Source of the DNA: JACPIL01 sp964362365
GTDB taxonomy: Archaea; Nanobdellota; Nanobdellia; Woesearchaeales; GW2011-AR9
Reading direction: 5' to 3'
Assembly (NCBI GenBank): GCA_964362365.1
Contig: CAYIEF010000028.1
Coordinates: forward strand, 1-14,637
Length of the DNA stretch: 14,637 nt
The notes beneath the pieces were generated by a model. That model had not been told where the DNA came from. It did no database searches and saw nothing but the letters and a program-made list of their open reading frames with translations. Positions 7,321 to 12,653 of this stretch are shown here, piece by piece (position 1 is the stretch's first letter; each line of letters opens with the position of its first letter). The position numbers and the translations under genes were made by a program.

Positions 7321-7366
7321 TAGTAATTCCCCCTTATATTATTTGTGAGGAACGCACTTCAATCTA

Positions 7367-7376
7367 TTTATAAGAA
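7367..7376 (-). promoter_or_regulatory. TATA-like element of the 269-aa orphan
   Basis: TTATAAATAG on the minus strand, 47-56 bases before the ATG at 7320. A start about 26 bases downstream leaves a leader carrying the G-run ribosome-binding site, unlike the leaderless neighbours. Confidence 0.45.
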
Positions 7377-7407
7377 TTGTTAAACTGAAGAACCACAATA
7401 GTTTGTT

Positions 7408-7695
7408 TTATTGACGAAACTCCTGCATAGCTTCGGCAATTAATTTCTCCACGCCTTCCACATCACTACCATGCACACTGACAGTAACGTTCCAGAGATC
7501 CATTCCCCGCGGGGTAATGCGTTTTCGGACAAAGTACATGAGCACCGTAGCTGGTCCTGTCTCGTAGAGGTCCATTCTTTGGAGGGGACTATGTTCATAA
7601 GTGACGCGGCGCCCTTTTCCTTCCATGAACTGGACAAAGGTATCATACCGAAACAATCCTGAAGAATCTCCTTCGTACAGAATTTTTCTAGCCAT
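7408..7695 (-). CDS. Orphan protein (95 aa), coupled to the lipoprotein gene
   Basis: Unrecognised small protein with an alternating strand/helix pattern. It has several beta-like segments (RKILYEGD, RVTYEHSP, ATVLMYFVRKRI, LWNVTVSVHG) and a terminal helix (EGVEKLIAEAMQEFRQ), as expected for a compact alpha/beta fold. Its ATG comes one base after the stop codon of the 176-residue lipoprotein gene, so the two are almost certainly co-translated. An overlapping open frame in this stretch has poor composition and is a shadow. The two proteins may act together, but no domain is named. Confidence 0.75.
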   Translation of the reverse strand: MARKILYEGDSSGLFRYDTFVQFMEGKGRRVTYEHSPLQRMDLYETGPATVLMYFVRKRITPRGMDLWNVTVSVHGSDVEGVEKLIAEAMQEFRQ

Positions 7696-7696
7696 G

Positions 7697-8227
7697 CTAC
7701 CACGTTCTCGGTTCGACTTCCCAGTATCTTGTTTTCAGCATTTCTTCTACATTAAGCTGCTTATATCCAATCCGCTGGAAGAATTCATTCTGCCGTTCCA
7801 TGCATTTTTTCTCTCCTTCCCAGCCGTTGTATGCCTCGCCACGCCGGTAGTATTCCCTATGCCAAGCATCATGGACAATTTCTCCAGCAACCCATTCCAG
7901 AGGCTGAGAGTATTTCGAGGTTGTTTCATTCTCATCAGTCTCAAAAACACCATTATGAACATAGATGCCCGAAGGAGGATTAAAACGAATAACGGTAATA
8001 TTATTCTGCACGATAGGCCAGTTTTTAGGGTCGTTATAAAAAATAAAATCTAAGGCCTGCATAGTTGTGTTGGTATATTTTAAAGATCCCTGTATAACAA
8101 TGTCTCGATACAGATATCCGCTGGGAGGCAGGGGTTGGACTATTTGCGGAGGGCTGGGAATATGAACCGCAGAGCTGCTGCAATTCGTCAGCAAAGCGGT
8201 GAGACCAGCAAGAACCTCCTTTTTCAT
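7697..8227 (-). CDS. Predicted lipoprotein with zincin-like HDxxH motif
   Basis: The 176-residue product begins MKKEVLAGLTALLTNCSSS, a short signal-like segment with a lipobox-like LTNC, so it may be exported and anchored at C16, followed by a proline-rich linker. The main motif is EIVHDAWHREYYRRG (116-130), an HxxxH with aspartate where HExxH peptidases have glutamate, followed by GWEGEKKCMERQNEF (135-149), whose glutamates could supply a third metal ligand as in gluzincins. I know this general pattern (histidine pair, then E-x-x-C-x-x-x-Q) from small secreted putative peptidases. The unusual HDxxH means catalysis is uncertain. A TATA-like ATAATATCTAAATA (about 8247-8260) gives leaderless spacing. 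It faces rpoL divergently across the palindrome-rich region. Confidence 0.7.
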   Translation of the reverse strand: MKKEVLAGLTALLTNCSSSAVHIPSPPQIVQPLPPSGYLYRDIVIQGSLKYTNTTMQALDFIFYNDPKNWPIVQNNITVIRFNPPSGIYVHNGVFETDENETTSKYSQPLEWVAGEIVHDAWHREYYRRGEAYNGWEGEKKCMERQNEFFQRIGYKQLNVEEMLKTRYWEVEPRTW

Positions 8228-8262
8228 AGGTTAAAAATAGAGCAGTGTGTATTTAGATATTA

Positions 8263-8335
8263 TCTATAGAAACCATATACTGCAAAACAACCGTAATTTT
8301 GCAGAAATCTGAAGGATTTCTGAAGTTTCTATAGA
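8263..8335. repeat. Palindrome A: 11-bp outer stem enclosing two inner hairpins
   Basis: TCTATAGAAAC (8263-8273) is exactly complementary to GTTTCTATAGA (8325-8335). Inside are two further perfect stems: CTGCAAAA/TTTTGCAG (8280-8287 with 8297-8304) and AGAAATC/GATTTCT (8303-8309 with 8315-8321, loop TGAAG). The layout is that of a three-way junction. It lies between the divergent promoters of the lipoprotein gene and rpoL. Confidence 0.85.
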
Positions 8336-8371
8336 AAATGAAAATTATTCGTTAAAATGTTTCATTTTCTA
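8332..8371. repeat. Palindrome B: perfect 12-bp inverted repeat
   Basis: TAGAAAATGAAA (8332-8343) pairs with TTTCATTTTCTA (8360-8371) around a 16-base loop. The left arm shares its first four bases with the end of palindrome A, so A and B cannot both be fully formed. Confidence 0.85.
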
Positions 8372-8374
8372 ATA

Positions 8375-8418
8375 AGCAAATGAATAATTAAATTACCTGT
8401 TATTAAAATTCATTTGCT
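8375..8418. repeat. Palindrome C: perfect 11-bp inverted repeat
   Basis: AGCAAATGAAT (8375-8385) pairs with ATTCATTTGCT (8408-8418) around a 22-base AT-rich loop. Its AAATGAA arm can also pair with the TTCATTT arm of palindrome B, giving an alternative structure. It ends 29 bases before the rpoL TATA box. Confidence 0.85.
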
Positions 8419-8446
8419 ATAAATCCAAAAAAAGATTTTAGAAACC

Positions 8447-8454
8447 TTTATAAA
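8447..8454 (+). promoter_or_regulatory. TATA box of rpoL
   Basis: TTTATAAA, 26-33 bases before the ATG at 8480. With this spacing transcription begins at or just before the start codon, so the upstream palindromes are not in the rpoL mRNA. Confidence 0.7.
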
Positions 8455-8479
8455 CAAAACCACGAAATTCTCTTTTACC

Positions 8480-8749
8480 ATGGAATTCACAGTCTTAGAA
8501 GAATCTAAAACCAAGCTGGTATTCGAGCTGAAAGGTGAAACGCATACCTTCTGCAATATGTTAAAAGATGAACTGCTTAATACTAAAGGCGTGGTTACCA
8601 CTTCCTATAGAGTAGATCACCCTTTAATCGGCGTTCCCCGATTCTTACTGGAGACCAAAGGTTCTGAACCGAGAAAAGTGTTGAAAGAAGCTCTTGCCAG
8701 CATCAAGAAGAAAGCAGAATCGTTTAGGAAGGAAGTTGCTGAGTTTTGA
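8480..8749 (+). CDS. rpoL: DNA-directed RNA polymerase subunit Rpo11 (L)
   Basis: The 89-residue subunit is the archaeal counterpart of eukaryotic Rpb11 and pairs with Rpo3 to form the platform (alpha-like) heterodimer on which RNA polymerase assembles. Diagnostic segments are LVFELKGETHTFCNMLKDELL (13-33; the family has GEdHTl.N.L...L), VDHPLIGVPRFLLETKG (45-61) and the C-terminal helix LKEALASIKKKAESF. Length and motif order match the family. The start fits a leaderless transcript from the TATA box at 8447-8454. A six-T run follows the stop codon at once. The primase gene comes next in the same direction with its own TATA box. A core gene with nothing odd in its sequence. Confidence 0.95.
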   Translation: MEFTVLEESKTKLVFELKGETHTFCNMLKDELLNTKGVVTTSYRVDHPLIGVPRFLLETKGSEPRKVLKEALASIKKKAESFRKEVAEF

Positions 8750-8755
8750 TTTTTT
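8750..8755 (+). terminator. T-run after rpoL
   Basis: Six consecutive T directly after the TGA stop, followed by GTTTA. Archaeal termination relies on such U-tracts without needing a hairpin. Supported by sequence only. Confidence 0.4.
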
Positions 8756-8777
8756 GTTTATCGATTCTCCAAAAACC

Positions 8778-8785
8778 ATTTAAAC
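8778..8785 (+). promoter_or_regulatory. TATA-like element of the primase gene
   Basis: ATTTAAAC, 21-28 bases before the ATG at 8806, consistent with leaderless transcription of the primase gene separately from rpoL. Confidence 0.5.
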
Positions 8786-8805
8786 TTCTTCATTTCTGAA
8801 CTTCT

Positions 8806-11457
8806 ATGCTCAACAAAGGTATCTGCTTACGATTCTACAAACGAAAAGATATTCAAGAAGCCATCATAGCGCATGCCAGAAATAAAGAGATTGGGTTGCG
8901 TTATAATGATTCCTTTGGAAAACGTCCCGATATTCTCACCTATCCAAAAGAAATTCTGGAATTAGCTCTGCGAGGAGTTACCTCTTTTCATGCCAGCGAA
9001 GAACTGTGGGACAATCCCTTAGAATTGGAGAGCAATAAATCAAAGAAAGAACTGGATCAGCTGCGCGCAGGCTGGGATTTGGTTTTAGACATAGACTGTA
9101 AATTTGTCGATTACAGCAAGATCGCAGCTCATCTGATAATTCAATTTCTACAGAATTGTGGGGTAAAAGATATTTCCTGTAAGTTTAGTGTTACAGGCGA
9201 TACCCCCATATTGACTAAAATAAATGATAGGATAATGCTACTCTCAATTAAAACAGTTATTGATTTCATTAAAGAGTATAAGCAGGCAGAAGTACTATCA
9301 CTCGATAAGCAAGGACATGTACGTTTCTCTAAAATAACTGATTATCTAGAACACAAAGAAAGAATTTATGAAATATGGCATGATAGCTCTACTCACCCTA
9401 TCAGGGTAACAAAATATCATTCTGTTTTCATTTGGAACAATGGTAGTCTCATTCCAAAGGACGTCGAAAGCCTAAAAGAAGGAGATAATTTAATTACATT
9501 TCGAAAGGCTGACAAAATTTCAAGGGATAGAGCTAATTATTTTGAATGGGAATTTGACTATCTGCATAAAAAAGTGAAAAAAAAGATAAAAATAAACAAA
9601 AATTTGCTTCTTTTATTAGGCTATTACTTATCTGAAGGCCATATCACCAGAAGTATTCATCAGATTGGGTTTTCTTTTAATATCAACGAAACTGATTATA
9701 TAACTGAATGTCTTGGTTTATTAAAGGATCTTACCGGCAGAAACATTTCAATTAGGCATCCCAATAAGAATTCGACACAGATTTTAATTCACTCTAAGGA
9801 GTGGTACGCTTTCTTTGAGAAGGCCTGCGGAAAAGGAGCTAAGAATAAACACGTTCCAGATTTTGCTTGGAAATTACCAAAGGAGGAGTTCGAAAAACTA
9901 TTATTAGGGTATATTAGAGGAGACGGCTATAAAAGGGGTGAATATTCAATTACTATTAAATCAGTATCTCATCGATTAATAATGGAGCTGGTTTGGTTAT
10001 GCAACTTAAATGGAATATCCTGTACTATCAATCAGGAGTATAGCAAAGGGCATTTTCTACCGCAAGGAACTTTTTTTGCTGGCAGCCACGTTTTCTCAAT
10101 GAATATCCCTAAATCAGAATTATCAAACACAGAGTTTTTCAAAGCAAAAAACAAATATTCACCAAATCCAAATGGAAAAACATTTCCTATAGGCGGCTTA
10201 AAAAAAGTCTATCGGCAGGTAAAGCCAAAATTGTTCAACCACCATCGTGTTGAACAAATGACACTCAGCAAGAAGTCAGCAAATCTGGAAAGAATAAAAA
10301 AAGTGTTGCAATGGTTTGATGAGAATAAATCTAAAGAATATAATCCAGAATCACAAAAAATAGTTGATAATTATCGTAAGCTCTTCGAAAACGATGTTAT
10401 GACCTTGGAGATTAAAAAAATAATATTAAAGAATGAAGAAGAAGAAGTTTACGATATCTCCGTAGAAGAAACTGAACGTTTTTTTGGGGGATGTTACCCT
10501 ATTCTGTTACACAATTCTGGTAACAAAGGCTTCCATATCGGCGTGCCTTTCGAGGCCTTTCCAAAAAAAGTAGGAGAGATAGAAACCAAAGACTTATTCC
10601 CTGACGCCGCGAAAAGGATCGCCTTCTACATCAAAGAGAATATTAAAACAGAGCTAGGGAAAAAAATTCTTGAATTTGAAAAAGGCGATATTGCTAACAT
10701 TAAAGAAAAAGTAAATTTATCTCAAGAAGAGGTTACCAGGTATGAAGCAAATGAGTATGGAGATAAAATAGCTAAATTAAATGTGGATCATTTTTTAGAG
10801 ATTGACACCGTCTTGATCTCTTCCCGCCACTTGTACAGGATGCCCTATAGTTTGCATGAAAAATCTGGATTAGTGAGCTTGCCCATCGACCCGGAAAAAG
10901 TGATGGAATTCAAAAAGGAAATGGCCAGGCCTGATTCTATCCTAACGCCGATGTTTACTTTCCTAGATCGCAACGTCTCTGGAGAAAGCGCCCGGCAATT
11001 GCTGGTGCAAGCTCTTGACTTTGACGTGAAATTGGAAGAAGAAAAAGAACACCAAAAGAAAGAATACGATGAACTTAAACTTACTAGCCCGATCAAAGAA
11101 GAATTCTTTCCGCCTTGCATGAAACTCTTATTGCAAGGTATTGGAGATGGTAAAAAACGGGGAGTATTCATCCTGATGAATTATCTGGGAAAAATTGGCT
11201 GGAACAAGGAAGAGATTGAAGCCTACCTGAAGAAATGGAACAGCACTAACAAAGAACCTCTGCGGGAAGTGTATATTAAAGGACAACTGCATGGCTTCAA
11301 AGCTGGAGATAAACTGCCGCCCAACTGCAATAATGACGCTTATTACAAAGGCATAGGCATCTGCAAGCCAGATAATTTTTGTCCACGGATCAAGAATCCC
11401 GTCAATTATACTATTCTGAAATGGAAAAGGCATTTGCAGGAGAAAGAGAATGAATGA
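8806..11457 (+). CDS. priS: Fused DNA primase (PriS catalytic + PriL Fe-S domain) containing an intein
   Basis: The archaeo-eukaryotic primase makes short primers for DNA replication. The 883-codon frame gives a 440-residue mature enzyme after removal of a 443-residue intein. PriS parts are visible: DLVLDID (91-97) with two metal-binding aspartates, SGNKGFHIGVPFE (571-583, formed with KF at 126-127 after splicing), and the third active-site block DHFLEIDTVLISSRHLYRMP (661-680) followed by YSLHEKSGLVSLP. The C-terminal 120 residues resemble the PriL [4Fe-4S] domain, with four cysteines C771 (FPPC), C841 (PPNC), C853 and C859 (GICKPDNFC). A one-chain primase of this kind is known from Nanoarchaeum equitans and points to DPANN. 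No separate priL is in the window. The TATA-like element at 8778 suggests leaderless transcription. A second copy of the last codons lies at 11948. Confidence 0.93.
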   Translation: MLNKGICLRFYKRKDIQEAIIAHARNKEIGLRYNDSFGKRPDILTYPKEILELALRGVTSFHASEELWDNPLELESNKSKKELDQLRAGWDLVLDIDCKFVDYSKIAAHLIIQFLQNCGVKDISCKFSVTGDTPILTKINDRIMLLSIKTVIDFIKEYKQAEVLSLDKQGHVRFSKITDYLEHKERIYEIWHDSSTHPIRVTKYHSVFIWNNGSLIPKDVESLKEGDNLITFRKADKISRDRANYFEWEFDYLHKKVKKKIKINKNLLLLLGYYLSEGHITRSIHQIGFSFNINETDYITECLGLLKDLTGRNISIRHPNKNSTQILIHSKEWYAFFEKACGKGAKNKHVPDFAWKLPKEEFEKLLLGYIRGDGYKRGEYSITIKSVSHRLIMELVWLCNLNGISCTINQEYSKGHFLPQGTFFAGSHVFSMNIPKSELSNTEFFKAKNKYSPNPNGKTFPIGGLKKVYRQVKPKLFNHHRVEQMTLSKKSANLERIKKVLQWFDENKSKEYNPESQKIVDNYRKLFENDVMTLEIKKIILKNEEEEVYDISVEETERFFGGCYPILLHNSGNKGFHIGVPFEAFPKKVGEIETKDLFPDAAKRIAFYIKENIKTELGKKILEFEKGDIANIKEKVNLSQEEVTRYEANEYGDKIAKLNVDHFLEIDTVLISSRHLYRMPYSLHEKSGLVSLPIDPEKVMEFKKEMARPDSILTPMFTFLDRNVSGESARQLLVQALDFDVKLEEEKEHQKKEYDELKLTSPIKEEFFPPCMKLLLQGIGDGKKRGVFILMNYLGKIGWNKEEIEAYLKKWNSTNKEPLREVYIKGQLHGFKAGDKLPPNCNNDAYYKGIGICKPDNFCPRIKNPVNYTILKWKRHLQEKENE
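9187..10515 (+). other. Intein with LAGLIDADG homing endonuclease, inside the primase
   Basis: Residues 128-570 form a complete class 1 intein. Block A is SVTGDTPIL, with Ser rather than Cys as first nucleophile. Block B has T202 and H205 in IRVTKYHSVFI and is followed by LKEGDNLI. The endonuclease motifs are LLLGYYLSEG (about 269-278) and LLLGYIRGDG (about 365-374), both with the acidic metal-binding residue, so DNA cutting is likely intact. Block F is VYDISVEETERFF and block G ends LLHN, with H569, N570 and the next residue Ser571. Excision rejoins CKF to SGNKGFHI and so restores the highly conserved SG-x-x-G-x-H motif of the primase active site. Insertion at such a conserved site is typical of inteins, which spread by homing. 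Confidence 0.95.
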
Positions 11458-11549
11458 GTTTCTTATAAAATTGTAATATGTCTATAGAATAATAATAATA
11501 TTTATTAAGGAGTAATTTACAAAATAGTAAAACAAGTGAGGAGGGCCAT

Positions 11550-11774
11550 ATGAAACCAAAAAACTTAAATGATTTACTAAAAACAATGAACCCAAAATTT
11601 GATAAGTATCCTGACTATGAGGCCAAGATGGGAGAACAGTTTGGAAAGCCAGCTATAACAATTTACCGAAGCAAAAATGCCACAGAACATCAAGAATTTG
11701 CAGGTGTACTAGTTGGTTATATTCAGCCATATGAAGATAATTACGGCATAGTTAGCGAGACAGCCATTTTTTGA
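11550..11774 (+). CDS. Orphan protein (74 aa), ended by an in-frame TGA
   Basis: Unrecognised. It begins MKPKNLNDLLKTMNPKFDKYPDY and turns strand-rich (AITIYRSKN, FAGVLVGYIQPYEDNYGIVSETAIF). A strong Shine-Dalgarno (GGAGG at 11540-11544, five bases before the ATG) fixes the start, and a TATA-like CTTATAAAA near 11462-11470 lies upstream. The frame closes with TGA at 11772-11774, but the same frame then continues without another stop for 34 codons to 11879. The stop falls at the end of what looks like a beta-strand, so the protein may be truncated. It lies between the end of the primase gene and a second copy of the primase 3' end, which makes it look like inserted cargo. Confidence 0.6.
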   Translation: MKPKNLNDLLKTMNPKFDKYPDYEAKMGEQFGKPAITIYRSKNATEHQEFAGVLVGYIQPYEDNYGIVSETAIF

Positions 11775-11780
11775 GATTTT

Positions 11781-11879
11781 ATGGATAAGGTTGCAGGAAC
11801 AGTCCAGCAAATTACCGGCAAAACATCAATGTACTTTAAACCTACAATAATAGGCAATGGGCTTGTAGATCTTAAATGA
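11781..11879 (+). pseudogene. In-frame continuation after the TGA (32 aa from ATG)
   Basis: This stretch is in the same frame as the 74-codon gene, two codons after its TGA, and reads MDKVAGTVQQITGKTSMYFK, then PTIIGNGLVDLK and a TGA. It has no ribosome-binding site of its own. The polar/hydrophobic alternation resembles the strand-rich end of the preceding product, so the two probably formed one protein of about 109 codons. A separate mini-gene or recoding of the TGA cannot be excluded. Confidence 0.45.
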
Positions 11880-11947
11880 GAGGGGTATTGTTTTAAATTT
11901 TCTTTATATTCTCTAAAGAGAGGTTCTTTAAATCAAAAAGCAGATAG

Positions 11948-11983
11948 CGCCATCTGCAGGAGAAAGAGGAAAAGGAAGAATAG
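11948..11983 (+). pseudogene. Detached second copy of the primase 3' end
   Basis: In frame it reads RHLQEKEEKEE and a TAG stop, against RHLQEKENE and TGA in the primase. CATCTGCAGGAGAAAGAG (11951-11968) matches primase 11431-11448 at 17 of 18 bases, and the one difference (TTG to CTG) is synonymous, as is the arginine codon before it (AGG to CGC). An in-frame TAG just upstream and the lack of further similarity show it is only a tail. It is separated from the primase by about 490 bases holding the interrupted orphan gene. Confidence 0.75.
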
Positions 11984-11985
11984 AT

Positions 11986-11995
11986 TTATTAAAAC
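11986..11995 (+). promoter_or_regulatory. TATA-like element before the DUF4258 remnant
   Basis: The sequence TTATTAAAAC just after the primase-tail TAG lies 19-28 bases before the ATG at 12014, the leaderless spacing used by most genes here. This suggests the now broken gene once had its own promoter. Confidence 0.35.
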
Positions 11996-12013
11996 AATCT
12001 TCTCTGGATCATT

Positions 12014-12215
12014 ATGAATATCGAATTCACCCATCACGCTGAACATAGAGTAAAAATAAGAAAAATTACTAAACCAGAAGTGCTGGATACAATAAGATTT
12101 CCGGATAAAACTGTCAAAAAGCATGGAAAATATTACTACCAAAAATAACTAGAACGGGGAACTATTGAAGTTGTTGTAGAAAAGTCAGGAAAGAATTTAA
12201 AGAAAATCCTGAAAA
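12014..12215 (+). pseudogene. Broken DUF4258-family gene (toxin-like partner of DUF2283)
   Basis: The first 44 codons give MNIEFTHHAEHRVKIRKITK and on to KHGKYYYQK, then a TAA at 12146-12148. The frame continues after the stop with LERGTIEVVVEKSGKNLKKIL. The H-A-x-x-R pattern near the start, the central proline-containing helix and the late IEVVVEKS strand fit DUF4258, a small family often found next to DUF2283 in archaea and bacteria and thought to form toxin-antitoxin-like pairs. The family normally ends in a further strand, which is missing here because the reading frame runs into the hairpin element at 12216. It is thus damaged twice, by nonsense mutation and by truncation. The partner gene 12380-12592 is intact. 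Confidence 0.7.
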
Positions 12216-12346
12216 GCAGCTATCCCCGCCCTAAAGGGCAGGGATTTACGCCGCTTTTCCGAGACGGATTTTCTAAAATGAAAAGTAGCGAAATCAATCG
12301 CAGCATTCATCCCACACTATGAATAGTGGGGATTTCTGCTCTTTTC
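12216..12346. mobile_element. IS200/IS605-like terminal hairpins, two in tandem (relic or non-autonomous element)
   Basis: Two related units start with GCAGC at 12216 and 12300. The first holds ATCCC-C-GCCC, loop TAAA, GGGC-A-GGGAT (12222-12245) and is followed by TTTACGCCGCTTTTC. The second holds ATCCC, a bulged A, CACTA, loop TGAA, TAGTG, GGGAT (12309-12333) and is followed by TTTCTGCTCTTTTC. The stems differ in sequence but keep pairing. On the minus strand the first reads like the right end of tnpB-bearing IS200/IS605 elements (AATCCC-TGCCCTTTAGGGCGGGGAT). No transposase gene is present. The unit truncates the DUF4258 gene and ends next to the DUF2283 TATA box. Family assignment is by pattern memory. 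Confidence 0.6.
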
Positions 12347-12347
12347 A

Positions 12348-12360
12348 TTTAAATATTATA
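12348..12360 (+). promoter_or_regulatory. TATA-like element of the DUF2283 gene
   Basis: TTTAAATATTATA, 20-32 bases before the ATG at 12380, leaderless spacing. It begins two bases after the hairpin element, so the insertion may have separated the antitoxin-like gene from a former shared promoter. Confidence 0.45.
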
Positions 12361-12379
12361 ACAATATACTGGATATAAG

Positions 12380-12592
12380 ATGGAAATAAGCTACGATAGA
12401 CAGGCTGATGCAATGTATATAGAATTCCGTAAAGGAGAATTTGCTAAAAATAAAAAGATAGATGATTTTACAGTTATTGATTTAGATAAGGAAGGAAACA
12501 TTTTAGGAATTGAATTATTAGAAGTTAGTAAAAGGATACCAGCAGAATCTCTTTCTGAAGTGCATGTTAAGAACTTATTAGCGATGGCATAA
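12380..12592 (+). CDS. DUF2283 family protein
   Basis: A 70-residue protein that matches the DUF2283 pattern: MEISYDRQADAMYIEF at the start (family: Y.....D.lYi.l), then DFTVIDLDKEGNILGIELLEVSKR (28-51), the very typical vi.DlD..G.ivGiEil..s segment. These small beta-rich proteins are of unknown biochemical role and are often encoded next to DUF4258, DUF4926 or similar small proteins, which has led to the view that they are antitoxins. Here the partner just upstream is broken, so this may be an orphaned antitoxin. It is probably leaderless, with the TATA-like element at 12348-12360. Confidence 0.88.
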   Translation: MEISYDRQADAMYIEFRKGEFAKNKKIDDFTVIDLDKEGNILGIELLEVSKRIPAESLSEVHVKNLLAMA

Positions 12593-12653
12593 GGTCATTT
12601 CAATTCATTCGTTTTACGAAAACTATAAAAGCGCAATTACGCTTCTACATCAT

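Noticed and set aside
7440..8053. Overlapping frames at 7440-7703, 7471-7662, 7601-8053 and 7747-7962.
   Set aside because: They overlap the coupled lipoprotein/orphan pair, whose start-stop arrangement and motifs are convincing.
10845..11433. Minus-strand open frames inside the primase C-terminal region.
   Set aside because: They are antisense shadows of the conserved PriS and Fe-S coding sequence.
11772..11774. Selenocysteine recoding of the TGA in the 74-codon gene.
   Set aside because: There is no recognisable SECIS-like hairpin nearby, no catalytic context for selenocysteine, and the neighbouring gene is also damaged by a stop (TAA), so decay is simpler.
12627..12642. Inverted repeat AAGCG/CGCTT just behind the TATA box of the membrane-protein gene as an operator.
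   Set aside because: Five base pairs with a six-base gap is too short to support an operator without comparative data; mentioned only within the gene entry.
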